Shown: in pieces, positions 16,825 through 25,800 of the stretch
Position numbering within the stretch: position 1 is the stretch's first letter
Layout of the letters: each line of letters begins with the position of its first letter
Notes under the pieces: model-generated
What the model was told of the DNA's origin: nothing
The model's database searches: none
The model's input: only the letters and a program-made list of their open reading frames with translations
Translations under genes and position numbers: made by a program
From: Bin87 sp963663945
Lineage (GTDB): Bacteria; Chloroflexota; Dehalococcoidia; Lucifugimonadales; UBA3495
DNA length: 64,000 bases
Assembly: GCA_963663945.1 (NCBI GenBank)
Contig: OY760687.1
Span: 620,001 to 684,000 of the forward strand
Direction of reading: 5' to 3'

Positions 16825-17526
16825 ATGACTACAACGACGCTGACGATGGTCGGGATGCCGCCGGCGCGACCCTTCAGTTCCGAAGAGTGCGCCGCCCTGG
16901 TCCGGGCCGGCATCATCGGCCCGGATGAACCGGCCGACGTGCTGGCGGGTCGCCGTCGTTTCACCGTGGACGAGTACCTGGCCATGGAGAGGGCCGGCAT
17001 TCTGTACAAATCCGACCGAGTTGAATTGATTGACGGAGTGATAATCGTTATGCCGCCAATAGGCGACCGCCACGTGAGCGGCACTGATTGGGTAACCACG
17101 CTGTTCGTACCGCCACTGATCGGGCGAGCGACGGTGCAGATGGCGGGCCCTATCTATCTGAACGACCACAGCGCTCCGCAGCCCGACGCCGTCTTGAAGC
17201 GGTGGAATCCGCCCGGTTCGAGCGCGACCGGGCGGACAGCGCCGGGTGACGTCTACCTGGTCATCGAATTCGCGGAGAGCTCGCTGGCCTATGATCAGGG
17301 CGCCAAGCTGGCACGGTACGCCGCGGCCGGTATCCCGGAGGTGTGGGTGGCCAACCTGCGGGCGCAGGAAGTGACGTCCTATTCCGAGCCCAACGGCGCG
17401 GATTACGCGGCCGTCCGTACCTACCGAGCTGGGGAAAACGTCAGCCCCCGGGCATTCCCCGATGTGGTACTGGCAGTGTCTGACTTCATGCCGCCGGCCG
17501 GACCGGACACCGCCGAAGCGCCCTAA
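16825..17526 (+). CDS. Uma2 family (DUF820) nuclease-like protein
   Basis: A 233-residue protein with the Uma2/DUF820 fold, a PD-(D/E)xK nuclease relative. The signatures are RRRFTVDEYLAMERAGIL, DRVELIDGVIIVMPPIGDRH, the acidic PQPDAVLKR and the strand VYLVIEFAESSLAYDQGAKL, then YAAAGIPEVWVANL. The D-x(n)-E-x-A/S core may replace D-x(n)-ExK, so activity is uncertain. Such genes are common in Chloroflexota and cyanobacteria and often spread horizontally; their function is unproven. ATG 16825 has GGAGG eight bases upstream. It stands alone. Confidence 0.88.
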   Translation: MTTTTLTMVGMPPARPFSSEECAALVRAGIIGPDEPADVLAGRRRFTVDEYLAMERAGILYKSDRVELIDGVIIVMPPIGDRHVSGTDWVTTLFVPPLIGRATVQMAGPIYLNDHSAPQPDAVLKRWNPPGSSATGRTAPGDVYLVIEFAESSLAYDQGAKLARYAAAGIPEVWVANLRAQEVTSYSEPNGADYAAVRTYRAGENVSPRAFPDVVLAVSDFMPPAGPDTAEAP

Positions 17527-17540
17527 ACCGGGCCTATCAC

Positions 17541-19289
17541 CTACGGCAGCGGCCCATACCACCGCGCCACGATCTCATCCACCTGTGCTGCCTGCGCTTC
17601 GGACACGTCGGCCTTGAAAGCCGCGACCAGGTGGCAGATGCCCAACTCTGTGCCCTCGCAGTTGTCGGAGTAGTCCTCCGCCTGCGATTTCAGGTAGAGG
17701 CTGCGGAAACCCTGCCGGAAGGTCTCTCCGCCCAGGGCATGATAGAGATCGAGGAAAAGGCGTTCGCCAAGCGAGTAGTTGCAGTTGAACCCCCTGGTTC
17801 CCAGCGCATCTGGATCCATGGCTTCCAGCTCGCCAATCGTCTCGGCCGCTGCGCAGGGGTTGTTGGTCACGTCGATCGGCGTTTCCTCCCGGGCGAATTC
17901 TGAGATACTCCCGAGTATTTCAGCGGCCCCTTCGTCGATCCAGTTACTATTGCCATGCCAATAGTAATGCGCAACCTCGTGGCCGATAACGAAGGGCGTA
18001 TAGTCCCACCGAGCGCTGTTCTCGACGTCATACGCCAATTGCATTGCCATGTGCGTACCGAAGTTGGTACCGCCTGACCCTGGAAACACCGCATCGTCGT
18101 AGAGCAAAGCGATGTAGGTCGTGGGCAGAGCCACTCCCATGAATTCCTCGATGGTCCGCACGCTGTGTTCGAGGTAGTCCATGCTTGCGGTCGACTGGTC
18201 GCGGATACGGACCACGGCCAGCGATACGATGCCTGAAATCGGCAGTTCGACGGTGCGCTCTTCCCAGTGGACTCCGGACCCGCGCAGAAGCACATCCCCG
18301 GAATCGGGCCGGTAGGAATAAGTGCCCGCGAGCAGAGCGACCATCTTTGCCTCTTCGTCGGTGATACCGTCCTTCAATTTCGGATCAGCCAGGACATCCA
18401 GGAAGATTTCCTCATCGTCGTACTCGAGTCTCTGCAACGATATCACCGCCAGGGCATCCTTGCTGGTTACCGTTTCCAGGAACGGCATAGAGAGCACCTG
18501 GATCGCCGCGTGAATGATGTTTTCCCGGACCAGATCGTCCTCGATCCAAACCAGCCCATAGAGGTTTTGGGCCACCGTTGCCTCGTGGGAGGTAATGCCG
18601 TCGACAAACCAGGGTTGTTGCAAGACCGCGGGAGCCAACTCGTCCCCGTAAAACGCCATCCAGCGCACTGAATCCAGCGCAGTCGCCTCCGCCTCGGATA
18701 TGCCGTCTTCCAGCCAGTCGAGTTCGATGGCAATTGCGAACACCTCGGGGTACCAGACCGCAAGGTTCACAAGGTCCTGCGCGGGTGGCGTCTCGCCCTT
18801 GTCCAAGCCGTCGCCAATCCAGGAAAGGCTCCCGATCTGGCTCGCGAGCGTCCGTTCGTTGTCTGCCAGCCACTGGCCGTTTTCCAGTTCCCTGACCGCG
18901 CTCGGTATGGTCGGCGTGTTCGTCGGTCTGGGCGCGAACGTGGGGATCGGCGTGGGGGTTGACCTCGGCCGTGGTGTATAGGTCGGCCTGGGTGTTGCGG
19001 CAGTCGTGGCCGTCGGTTCTGGCCGGGGCGTGAGACTCGGCGCCGGCGTCTCTGTGGGCGGTATGGGCGTGTCGGTCGGCGCCGTCGTGAAGGTTGGCGT
19101 AGGAGGGGCGTCGGTTGCGGTGGGCGCCGGCTCGGGCGTATCCGTAGGCGACATTCCGACCGCCTCCGAAGGGACGGTGAGCGCGGGCGCTGGTGACCTT
19201 TCTGGCGTCGTACATCCAATCATCACCACGCAAAATACGGCGATAATCGACGACATATAGCCGAGTGTTAATCGCATTACGGTAGACAC
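17541..19289 (-). CDS. Lipoprotein with Thr/Pro-rich linker, DGI-repeats and a HEVAH zinc-peptidase-like domain
   Basis: A 582-residue protein. After a short charged start comes a hydrophobic stretch ending in the lipobox VVMIGC, so it is a membrane-anchored lipoprotein. Residues 30-130 are a Thr/Pro-rich spacer. Next are several degenerate units of about 40 residues with the pattern W-x-x-D-G-I/L-(T/S)-x-x-E-A (DGISEAEATAL, DGITSHEATVAQ, DGITDEEAKMVAL). The C-terminal part has FVIGHEVAHYYWHGNSNWID followed by EGAAEIL, a gluzincin-like HExxH plus downstream Glu. A zinc-dependent peptidase on the cell surface is a fair inference, but the substrate is unknown. GTG 19289 was chosen because GGAGGAG lies just upstream. 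ATG 19277 is an alternative. Confidence 0.75.
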   Translation of the reverse strand: MSTVMRLTLGYMSSIIAVFCVVMIGCTTPERSPAPALTVPSEAVGMSPTDTPEPAPTATDAPPTPTFTTAPTDTPIPPTETPAPSLTPRPEPTATTAATPRPTYTPRPRSTPTPIPTFAPRPTNTPTIPSAVRELENGQWLADNERTLASQIGSLSWIGDGLDKGETPPAQDLVNLAVWYPEVFAIAIELDWLEDGISEAEATALDSVRWMAFYGDELAPAVLQQPWFVDGITSHEATVAQNLYGLVWIEDDLVRENIIHAAIQVLSMPFLETVTSKDALAVISLQRLEYDDEEIFLDVLADPKLKDGITDEEAKMVALLAGTYSYRPDSGDVLLRGSGVHWEERTVELPISGIVSLAVVRIRDQSTASMDYLEHSVRTIEEFMGVALPTTYIALLYDDAVFPGSGGTNFGTHMAMQLAYDVENSARWDYTPFVIGHEVAHYYWHGNSNWIDEGAAEILGSISEFAREETPIDVTNNPCAAAETIGELEAMDPDALGTRGFNCNYSLGERLFLDLYHALGGETFRQGFRSLYLKSQAEDYSDNCEGTELGICHLVAAFKADVSEAQAAQVDEIVARWYGPLP

Positions 19290-19425
19290 GGGCTCCTCCC
19301 TCCGTTGACCGTGCATGTTACCACCGGTGCAACTGGCCAGAGCGCTTTCGCGCGTCGGGATGCGATGGGAGGAGCGTGCATGCATCGGAGGGTGCCGTAT
19401 AATGCCGCCCCCCGGAGGTTCGACC

Positions 19426-20652
19426 ATGACCATGATCCTCACCAACGCCAACCTCATCGACTGCGTGAACGAGGGCGTGACGCCCGACGCCACCGTGGTC
19501 ATTGACGACGATCGTATCGCCGAGGTTGGTTCGGGCGCCGCCACTTCGCCCAGCGCCACTGTAGTCGACCTGCGCGGCTCCTTCCTGCTCCCAGGCCTGT
19601 GGGACGTCCACATCCATCCCGAGTATCCGGTGCCGCCCGGCATGACCGTTGCCCAGGAAACGGCAAACTTCGGCCGCGCCCTTTCCCTGGCGCTGACCGA
19701 GGGCGGCGTCACCGCCGTGCGCTGCGGCGGCGCGGCCCACTTCATGGACGTGGCCTGGAAGCGGGCCTTCGACTCCGGCGACGTGGTCGGCCCCCGCGTC
19801 TTCGCCTCAGGCTACTTCCTGACCACTACCGGCGGGCACTTTCTCACCTCGGGCCAGGCTCGCGAATGCGACGGCCCTTACGGCTTCGTGCAGGCCATCC
19901 GCGAGCAGATCAAGAACGGCGTGGACCACATCAAGCTGAACCTCACCGGCGGCATCATGGGCCCCGACTGGGACCGCCACTGGCACTCCTTCTTCCTCGA
20001 GGACGAGCTCACCGCCGCCTTCGCCATCGCACGTCAGCGCGAGTTCCCCGTGATGGCTCATGCCGCCAATCCCGACGCCGTCAAGTCGGCCCTGCGCCTG
20101 GGCGCCCACACCGTCGAACACGGCTACATCATGGACGAGGAGTGCATCGCCACCCTGGCCGAATCGCCCACCTGGTATGTGCCGACGCTGGCCATCTCGC
20201 ACCTCACCGAGGGTCAGGCGACGAACGACTACGAGAGCCGCTGGCTGGCGCAGCGCAACATCGCCCAAGAGTTGCAGTGCCGCGCCGATGCGGCCTCCGA
20301 CGAGCACGCGTACTGGTTCCGCCGGGCGCTGGATTCCGGCGCGAAGATGGCCCTGGGCTCGGACATTCGCCCGCTGCGCGAGGCCGCCCTGCTGGAGATG
20401 GGCCTGTGGGTTCGGGACGGAGCCACTACCTGGCAGACGCTGGTTGCCGCCACCCGCAACGCCGCCGAGCTATGCCGGGTCGACGGAGAGCTCGGCACGG
20501 TAGAGGTGGGCAAACTCGCTGACCTCATAGTCGTAGGCGCCAACCCGCTGGCAGACATCAACAACCTGCGCCAGCTTCAATTGGTCATCAAAAACGGCCG
20601 CGTCGTCTCCGACAAACGGCCGTCCAGTTTGCGGTCTCGCGGCGCAGTGTGA
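19426..20652 (+). CDS. Amidohydrolase family protein (metal-dependent hydrolase)
   Basis: A 408-residue TIM-barrel amidohydrolase. Metal ligands are visible as DVHIHPEY (the H-x-H pair), a HIKLNLTGG strand that may supply the bridging Lys, HAANPD, HTVEHGYIMDEE and GSDIRPL (final Asp). The sequence resembles imidazolonepropionase/prolidase-like members that cleave small amides or dipeptides. The substrate cannot be named. ATG 19426 has GGAGG seven bases upstream, and a TATAAT hexamer lies at 19398-19403. It converges with the cyclase gene. Confidence 0.9.
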   Translation: MTMILTNANLIDCVNEGVTPDATVVIDDDRIAEVGSGAATSPSATVVDLRGSFLLPGLWDVHIHPEYPVPPGMTVAQETANFGRALSLALTEGGVTAVRCGGAAHFMDVAWKRAFDSGDVVGPRVFASGYFLTTTGGHFLTSGQARECDGPYGFVQAIREQIKNGVDHIKLNLTGGIMGPDWDRHWHSFFLEDELTAAFAIARQREFPVMAHAANPDAVKSALRLGAHTVEHGYIMDEECIATLAESPTWYVPTLAISHLTEGQATNDYESRWLAQRNIAQELQCRADAASDEHAYWFRRALDSGAKMALGSDIRPLREAALLEMGLWVRDGATTWQTLVAATRNAAELCRVDGELGTVEVGKLADLIVVGANPLADINNLRQLQLVIKNGRVVSDKRPSSLRSRGAV

Positions 20653-20671
20653 CGCCCAGTCTGCACTCGTT

Positions 20672-21595
20672 CTACAGGATCGCCACCGGGTTCACTGGGG
20701 AGCCGGTGCCGCCCACCACGCGCAGCGGATTGATGGTCAGCATGAACTCCCAGCGGCCCTCCTCGGCGCAGGCTTCGGCCAGGGGCTGCAGCAGAGCGTT
20801 GTCCAGCAGGCCAATGCCGTAGGCGAAGATGCTGCCGTGCACCGACCACGGCAGTTCGTATCCGTTGGGCGTGTGGTCCATCATGTCCCACACCAGCACG
20901 CAGCAGTCGCTCTGCCGGATGAACTTCAGGCACGACGCGTGCAGGCCCGGGCGCTGGGTCGGGTCGCTGCCCCAGATGGCGTTGCCATCGGCGTTCCACT
21001 TCTCGCGGCCGCCGTATACCACCAGCGCGTCGCCCGGCTCCATCTGCACGCCCTGGGCATCGCAGATGTCCTGCAGTTCCCAGGCGTGGATGGGTGTCTC
21101 CTGGGTCACGTAGTCGGTGCCCCGGTACCTTGGCACGTCCAGCAGGACGCCCCGGGTGATGATGCCCTCCTTCCAGTGCTCCACCGAGCCGTACTTGGCC
21201 CCGTCGAACTGGATCATCTCGTTGGGATCCTTGCCATTCCACATGCCGTTGTGGTCCCAAACGTGGCAAAGGGCGTCCAGATGGGTGGTGGCAGTGCCGT
21301 GGTAGGAGATGCCGTAGTAGTCGGTGGACATGCCGCCGCCCGGCTCGCGGGGGCCCTTGCGCATGTAGTGGATGGCCGGCGTGGGGTTGTTGGGGGCCGG
21401 CGTCACCGGAAACTCCCGGCTGAGCGACACCGCGCGTCCCGTCTTGATCAGGCCGGCGGCCTGCAGGCGCTTGGCGTCGTCAACCATGTTGACCGCGCCC
21501 TTCTGGTCATCGGGGCCCCACCGGCCCCAGTTCACGTCATCCTTGAGATAACCGAGGACTTCTTCTTTGCTGGGATCTGGTCGATTGGTGGTCAT
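20672..21595 (-). CDS. Cyclase family protein (kynurenine formamidase-like metal hydrolase)
   Basis: A 307-residue member of the cyclase/arylformamidase superfamily. The metal site H-x-D-x-x-x-H is seen in ATTHLDALCHVWDHNGMWNG, with further conserved segments DALVVYGGREKW and GSIFAYGIGLLDNALLQPL. Members hydrolyse formamides or cyclic amides; the exact substrate is unknown. ATG 21595 has GGAGGG seven bases upstream. The length is larger than that of bacterial KynB (about 210) and matches the longer cyclase subgroup common in Chloroflexota. Confidence 0.9.
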   Translation of the reverse strand: MTTNRPDPSKEEVLGYLKDDVNWGRWGPDDQKGAVNMVDDAKRLQAAGLIKTGRAVSLSREFPVTPAPNNPTPAIHYMRKGPREPGGGMSTDYYGISYHGTATTHLDALCHVWDHNGMWNGKDPNEMIQFDGAKYGSVEHWKEGIITRGVLLDVPRYRGTDYVTQETPIHAWELQDICDAQGVQMEPGDALVVYGGREKWNADGNAIWGSDPTQRPGLHASCLKFIRQSDCCVLVWDMMDHTPNGYELPWSVHGSIFAYGIGLLDNALLQPLAEACAEEGRWEFMLTINPLRVVGGTGSPVNPVAIL

Positions 21596-21699
21596 GCGCG
21601 TCCCTCCGTATCGGCGCGATCACTGCCGCGCCGGTTGCGTTCGCCGCAAGGTTGCCACTGTGCGGTGGGATTGGCAAGGGACGCCTTCGCTAGTGACCC

Positions 21700-22164
21700 T
21701 CAATCGTCACTCAGCGTGACCAGACCGGTGCGACCATCGTAATGCAGAACGAAGTCTTGCAGAAAAGACCGGCCAATGATGGCACGATGGAGTTGACCAC
21801 CGGCGGCCAATGCCACGCCGGTGAATCGGCCGGCGATGGTACGACTCAGTTCGGCTATGTGGATATGGGCCAGGTAGACGTTTGTGGTGTGCGCTCCAAC
21901 GGAACCGGATACCGTAACTGCATATTCGACCACGGGCAGACGCAGGGCAACGGCCAACTCGTTGTCTATGCTGTTGCCGCTGGCACCGGTGTCCACCAAT
22001 GCTGGATACAAATCCGGTGGTACGACCGGCTTCAGGTCCGCGTATTCGTCAAACCCGGGGTCGTGCCCGATTTGAACCGGGATGGTTGGCCCTGCTTCGG
22101 CCAACAACGCGCGCCGGACGCCCATATCGGGCAAGTCTGGGGAAACGCAATCAATCGTTGGCAT
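21700..22164 (-). CDS. Retropepsin-like aspartyl protease family protein
   Basis: A 154-residue single-domain protein with the catalytic aspartate motif ALVDTGASGNSIDNELA, preceded by PTIPVQIG and followed by an IIGRSFLQDFVLHYDGRTG strand, as in retropepsin-like bacterial aspartyl proteases. Such single domains work as dimers. ATG 22164 overlaps the end of the TenA-like gene by 14 bases, so the two are probably translated together. The frame extends upstream to 22245 but is then fully inside the TenA gene. Substrate unknown. Confidence 0.78.
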   Translation of the reverse strand: MPTIDCVSPDLPDMGVRRALLAEAGPTIPVQIGHDPGFDEYADLKPVVPPDLYPALVDTGASGNSIDNELAVALRLPVVEYAVTVSGSVGAHTTNVYLAHIHIAELSRTIAGRFTGVALAAGGQLHRAIIGRSFLQDFVLHYDGRTGLVTLSDD

Positions 22165-23080
22165 GACGCCGCTGCCATAGTTCTCTGGCGTATTCCGTCC
22201 AATTGGTCGGCGCGACCTGCCGAATGAGGTATGGTCCCTTACCAAAACGCTGGCCGGCTTCTCGAGCCGCGTCGTTGAACTCCATGTAGACTCCGACCAA
22301 TTCTTCGCCGTGGACGACTACCCATTCGTCGGCATATTTGGCTTCAAGCTCGGCCCGCATCTTTTCATAGGCGGCATATTCCGTGGCAAGTACCCCGCTG
22401 GCCATCCCAACGTCGTGCCAGTCCCGCCCGTGGTAGCAGGCTTCCCAGAACTGGTACTCGTAGCGCAGCGTCGTGCGGAAGATGCGTTCCAGGTTGGCTC
22501 TCTTGGTCTCACTGGCCTGCTGGCCCGCAGCGTTGAGCCGTTCCGTGAACCAGGCCACTACGTCGCCCAGCACGTCCGGGCTGTGGATGTCGATCCAGCC
22601 TTGGTAGACGGCGTTGTTGGGCTCGGCGCCGGAGGTGATCAGTCGCTCCGCCCAGTCCAGGTACGTCCCTTCGGTCACGTAGAAGAGGGCGATGAGGTCG
22701 TCGAAGTCGCCCTCCAGGGCAGTCCGCACCATGAAGTCGCCGAAGCCCTGGGTCACCGGGTTGGCCTCGGTCTCCAGGTACTGCTCCGCCGTGACGCCCA
22801 GGTCGTGGAAGCCGTTGAGGAACAGATCGTTCTCGGCGGACAGGAAGTTGGAGAGGAAACCATTGAGTATCTTGCCGGCCTCGTAGTCCGGCGCCGCCCT
22901 GGCGATGGCGAACGACGTGAGCTTCACCAGGTCCTTGCAGAAGACGTAGTCCTGGCGGAAGTAGTTTCGGAACTTGGCGATGTCCAGGCTCCCGTCGCCC
23001 ATCTCCAGCACGAAGGGGTGTGTCACCATCGCCTCCCACTGGTCGTGATACTTGGCGCGCAGTTCATCAGCGAAAGGCAT
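22151..23080 (-). CDS. TenA/THI-4 family (haem oxygenase-like fold) protein
   Basis: A 309-residue protein. Residues 1-210 match TenA/PqqC-type helical proteins: HPFVLEMGDGSLDIAKFRNY, FRQDYVFCKDLVKLTSFAIA, and the acidic E-x-x-L-F and YVTEGTYLDWAER motifs. TenA proteins salvage thiamin pyrimidines, while relatives use metal for oxygenase chemistry. The C-terminal extension of about 90 residues is longer than in TenA and fits a variant subgroup. No thiamin gene is nearby, so the role is open. ATG 23080 has GGGGGAA upstream. The aspartyl-protease gene overlaps its end. Confidence 0.85.
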   Translation of the reverse strand: MPFADELRAKYHDQWEAMVTHPFVLEMGDGSLDIAKFRNYFRQDYVFCKDLVKLTSFAIARAAPDYEAGKILNGFLSNFLSAENDLFLNGFHDLGVTAEQYLETEANPVTQGFGDFMVRTALEGDFDDLIALFYVTEGTYLDWAERLITSGAEPNNAVYQGWIDIHSPDVLGDVVAWFTERLNAAGQQASETKRANLERIFRTTLRYEYQFWEACYHGRDWHDVGMASGVLATEYAAYEKMRAELEAKYADEWVVVHGEELVGVYMEFNDAAREAGQRFGKGPYLIRQVAPTNWTEYARELWQRRHAND

Positions 23081-23099
23081 AATTCCCCCAGAAGGAATG

Positions 23100-23190
23100 C
23101 GTCAGGAGCAGGATTTACAGGATCGGGTGGGTTGTCCTGATTGAAGCGTCGGCGCGGATCTCACCGGAGTCCGGTTCATCCTGCAGATAC
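23100..23190. repeat. Possible decayed copy of repeat family B
   Basis: GTCAGGAGCAGGATTTACAG and, about 35 bases later, TGTCCTGATTGAAGCGTC resemble the inverted ends of the family B elements near 38, 40 and 42 kb. The match is partial, and this is a weak call. Confidence 0.3.
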
Positions 23191-23210
23191 GATGGGTCCG
23201 GCTGTCGAGG

Positions 23211-23645
23211 CTACGCCGATTCGGCCAGGCAGCCGAAGAAACGGTCCATCATCCCCTTGGCGACGGAGCCCATCATGCGCTGGCCAACCCGTGCTACGGA
23301 TCCGCCCACCTGGCCGTCGGTGTCCACGTGCAGGTCGGTCCCGCCATTCGCGCCGGGCGCCAGGGTGATGCTGGACACGCCGCTGGCGAAGCCCAGGTTG
23401 CCGGAACCTTCGATGGCCATCGTGTAGGAATGGGGCGGGTTGAGTTCCGAGAGCGCCACCGTGGCCGTGAAATTCCCGCTGATGGGGCCGACGCGAACCG
23501 TCGCGCTGGCGCGGTACCGGTCCGGCCCGTCCGGCTCGATGCCGCGGCAGCCTGGGATGCAGCCGGCCAGCACGTCGGGGTTCATCAGCGCGTCCCAGAC
23601 GGCCTGCGGTTCCTTGTCAAAATGGTAATCGGCAGAAAGTTCCAT
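23211..23645 (-). CDS. CoxG-like SRPBCC family protein
   Basis: A 144-residue protein of the CoxG (carbon monoxide dehydrogenase subunit G) type within the START/SRPBCC fold. The signatures are PQAVWDALMNPDVLAGCIPG, YRASATVRVGPISGNFTATV and TDLHVDTDGQVGGSVARVG. CoxG in CO oxidisers anchors the enzyme to the membrane, but no coxMSL genes are in this window. The family also occurs in other contexts, so CO oxidation should not be assumed. ATG 23645 has no clear ribosome site. Confidence 0.88.
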   Translation of the reverse strand: MELSADYHFDKEPQAVWDALMNPDVLAGCIPGCRGIEPDGPDRYRASATVRVGPISGNFTATVALSELNPPHSYTMAIEGSGNLGFASGVSSITLAPGANGGTDLHVDTDGQVGGSVARVGQRMMGSVAKGMMDRFFGCLAESA

Positions 23646-23712
23646 AGCGGGCCGATTATAGCAGGCGCGACATCTTCATATTGACCAGGCTTGACCGACA
23701 AATTAATCGGGG

Positions 23713-24414
23713 TCAGTTGTCCGTCGCAGCCGGCGCTTCTGCCGGGTCGCGGCCGCCATCTTCCGGACGGCCCCGGGGCTCTTCACGGCCTCGGGTCTCC
23801 TCTTTCCTGGCCGGGAACACCGCGCGGAACATTCCGTAGACGAACCGGAGCCCGAATTCAAGCGCCACCAGGAACGCCAGGTAGTAGAAGATTGTCTCCG
23901 ACAATGCACGGGCCTGTCTCAAAACTTCCAGCGAGGCCTGCACGTCGAAGAACGACGTATCGATGAGGAAGATCGCCAGTACCGCAAAAGGCAGGATTTT
24001 CGCCAGGTCCCGGGACAGGTCCTCGTCATAGTAGGCGCACGCTCGTATCGTGCTGACGGTTGCCAATGCTATCAGGAGAATGTCCGACATCTCGCGTCCT
24101 TCCGACAGGAAAGACAGCATGAGCGTCAGCACCGCGAACCAGAAAAACGCGAAAGCCGGGAACACGATTACATACTTCAGGACGTAACCGGTGAGGTGCA
24201 GCAGATCGCGCAGCACGGGTATGCGCGAGTCGTCATGCCTGGAAAAGTCCAGGTTGAACATGTCCCGTCCGGCGATGAACCGGTAAAACCGGAAAATAAA
24301 CACGGCGTAAATCGCCATGCCGAGCGCGTATAGCGCCACGGGACCGAGAACCTGCAACGCTTCGTCCAGGCTCAACCCGCCGGGGAACAGCGCATCAATG
24401 CCGGTAGGCCCCAT
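23713..24414 (-). CDS. Integral membrane protein of unknown function
   Basis: A 233-residue protein I do not recognise. About six hydrophobic segments are visible (near residues 22-45, 72-100, 110-122, 136-152, 170-205). One short loop has FSRHDDSRIPVLRDLLHLTG, and the C-terminal 35 residues are very rich in Arg, Glu and Pro, without structure. ATG 24414 is preceded by AGGAGG at short distance. It stands between the CoxG-like gene and the M20 amidohydrolase gene, each separated by 65-80 bases. No function can be proposed. Confidence 0.7.
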   Translation of the reverse strand: MGPTGIDALFPGGLSLDEALQVLGPVALYALGMAIYAVFIFRFYRFIAGRDMFNLDFSRHDDSRIPVLRDLLHLTGYVLKYVIVFPAFAFFWFAVLTLMLSFLSEGREMSDILLIALATVSTIRACAYYDEDLSRDLAKILPFAVLAIFLIDTSFFDVQASLEVLRQARALSETIFYYLAFLVALEFGLRFVYGMFRAVFPARKEETRGREEPRGRPEDGGRDPAEAPAATDN

Positions 24415-24495
24415 ATACCTCCTCGTCGTTCCTTATCAGGCGAAGGCTGCCGTCCTCTACTCTGCTAACCGCGCCGGACATCCGCAGGCAGGCGT

Positions 24496-25746
24496 CTACC
24501 GTTCGTCGGCCAGCAGCACCGCGTTCAGCAGCACCTGGGCCCCGTTGGTGCAGTCCTCCGGCGTGCTGAATTCTGCGGGCGCGTGGCTGATGCCGTTCAC
24601 GCTGGGCACGAACACCATGGCCGACGGCGTAATCGCGGCGATGGCCTGGGCGTCATGGCCCGCTCCGCTGGGCAAGCTCATGTGCTCGAGGCCGGCCATC
24701 TCCGATGCATCGGCCACCAGCTGCTGCATGTTCCCCGAAATGGGCACCGACGGCGTGTTGCGCTGGGCAGTCACGGCGATTGCCACCTGCTCGGCGTGTC
24801 CCACTTCCTCCGCGGTGCGGCGCAACTCCACCTCGGCGGCGGCCAGCGATTCCATACGCTCGTCGCGAAACTCCACACCCATCTGCACGCGGCCCGGGAT
24901 CACGTTGCCCGCGTTGGGATGCACGTCCATGGAGCCCACCGTGCCCACGCGGCACACCTCCATCTCGCCGGCGATGCGCCGGACGGCCAGGGCGATCTGC
25001 GCCGCCGCCGACATGGCGTCCCGCCGCAGCGCCATGGGCGTGGTGCCGGCGTGGTTCGCCTCGCCGACGATGTCCACGTGATACACCGAGCGACCGGTGA
25101 TCCCGGTCACGACCCCGATGGGGAAGCCGCCCCGGTGCAGCGTCGGCCCCTGCTCGATATGCAGTTCAAAGTAGCAGGCGAACTCCTCGGGCCGGCGGCG
25201 CGCCGCTTCAATACGAGAGATGTTGCCGCCGATGTTGGGCAGGGTATCGGTCAGCGTGACTCCGTCGTCGGCGACGGCGGCGAAGTCCTCTGGTTCCCAC
25301 AGTCCGGCGATGGCGCGGCTGCCCAACAGCCAGCGGTGGAAGCTGGTGCCCTCCTCGTTGGTGAACACCATGACCTCGATGGGATGCCGCGGCGTGTTTC
25401 CAGCGTCCTGCAACGCTGCCACCACCTCGATGGCCGCGATCACGCCCAGCGCGCCGTCGTAGGCGCCTCCGCTGGGCACCGTATCGGTGTGGGAACCAAG
25501 CACGATGGCGGGCAGCGTCGGGTCGGTTCCTTCCGTACGGCCGATGATATTGCCTGCCGGGTCGATGCGAACGGACATGCCCGCGCCGCGCATCAGGTCG
25601 CTGACGTAGTCGCGGCCGGCCACGTCCTGACGGGAGAACGCCACCCGCTGCATCCCGAATTCGTCACGGCCGATCTGGCCCAGGGCGTTCAGATGGTCGT
25701 TGAGGCGGGCGGAGTTGGTGGCGGCCGATGCGGGTGTAGCTGTCAT
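24496..25746 (-). CDS. Zn-dependent amidase/hydantoinase (M20 family: N-carbamoyl amino acid or allantoate amidohydrolase)
   Basis: A 416-residue binuclear zinc hydrolase. Zinc ligands are in GSHTDTVPSGGAYDGALGVI, FTNEEGTSFH and FELHIEQGPTL, with the dimerisation loop EANHAGTTPMALRRDA and the final SGAGHDAQ. Relatives cleave N-carbamoyl-L-amino acids, ureidoglycolate or allantoate, releasing ammonia, which would fit a nitrogen-scavenging cell with two ammonium transporters. Specificity cannot be told apart by eye. ATG 25746 has AGGT just upstream. Confidence 0.9.
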   Translation of the reverse strand: MTATPASAATNSARLNDHLNALGQIGRDEFGMQRVAFSRQDVAGRDYVSDLMRGAGMSVRIDPAGNIIGRTEGTDPTLPAIVLGSHTDTVPSGGAYDGALGVIAAIEVVAALQDAGNTPRHPIEVMVFTNEEGTSFHRWLLGSRAIAGLWEPEDFAAVADDGVTLTDTLPNIGGNISRIEAARRRPEEFACYFELHIEQGPTLHRGGFPIGVVTGITGRSVYHVDIVGEANHAGTTPMALRRDAMSAAAQIALAVRRIAGEMEVCRVGTVGSMDVHPNAGNVIPGRVQMGVEFRDERMESLAAAEVELRRTAEEVGHAEQVAIAVTAQRNTPSVPISGNMQQLVADASEMAGLEHMSLPSGAGHDAQAIAAITPSAMVFVPSVNGISHAPAEFSTPEDCTNGAQVLLNAVLLADER

Positions 25747-25800
25747 GTTACCTGCCGTTGTCCGGTCGTTGTAATCAGGTGATAGCGGCGGTTGATGTCG

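Noticed and set aside
23211..23645. Carbon monoxide oxidation by the CoxG-like protein
   Set aside because: No coxL, coxM or coxS genes are present, and CoxG-like proteins occur in many other settings.
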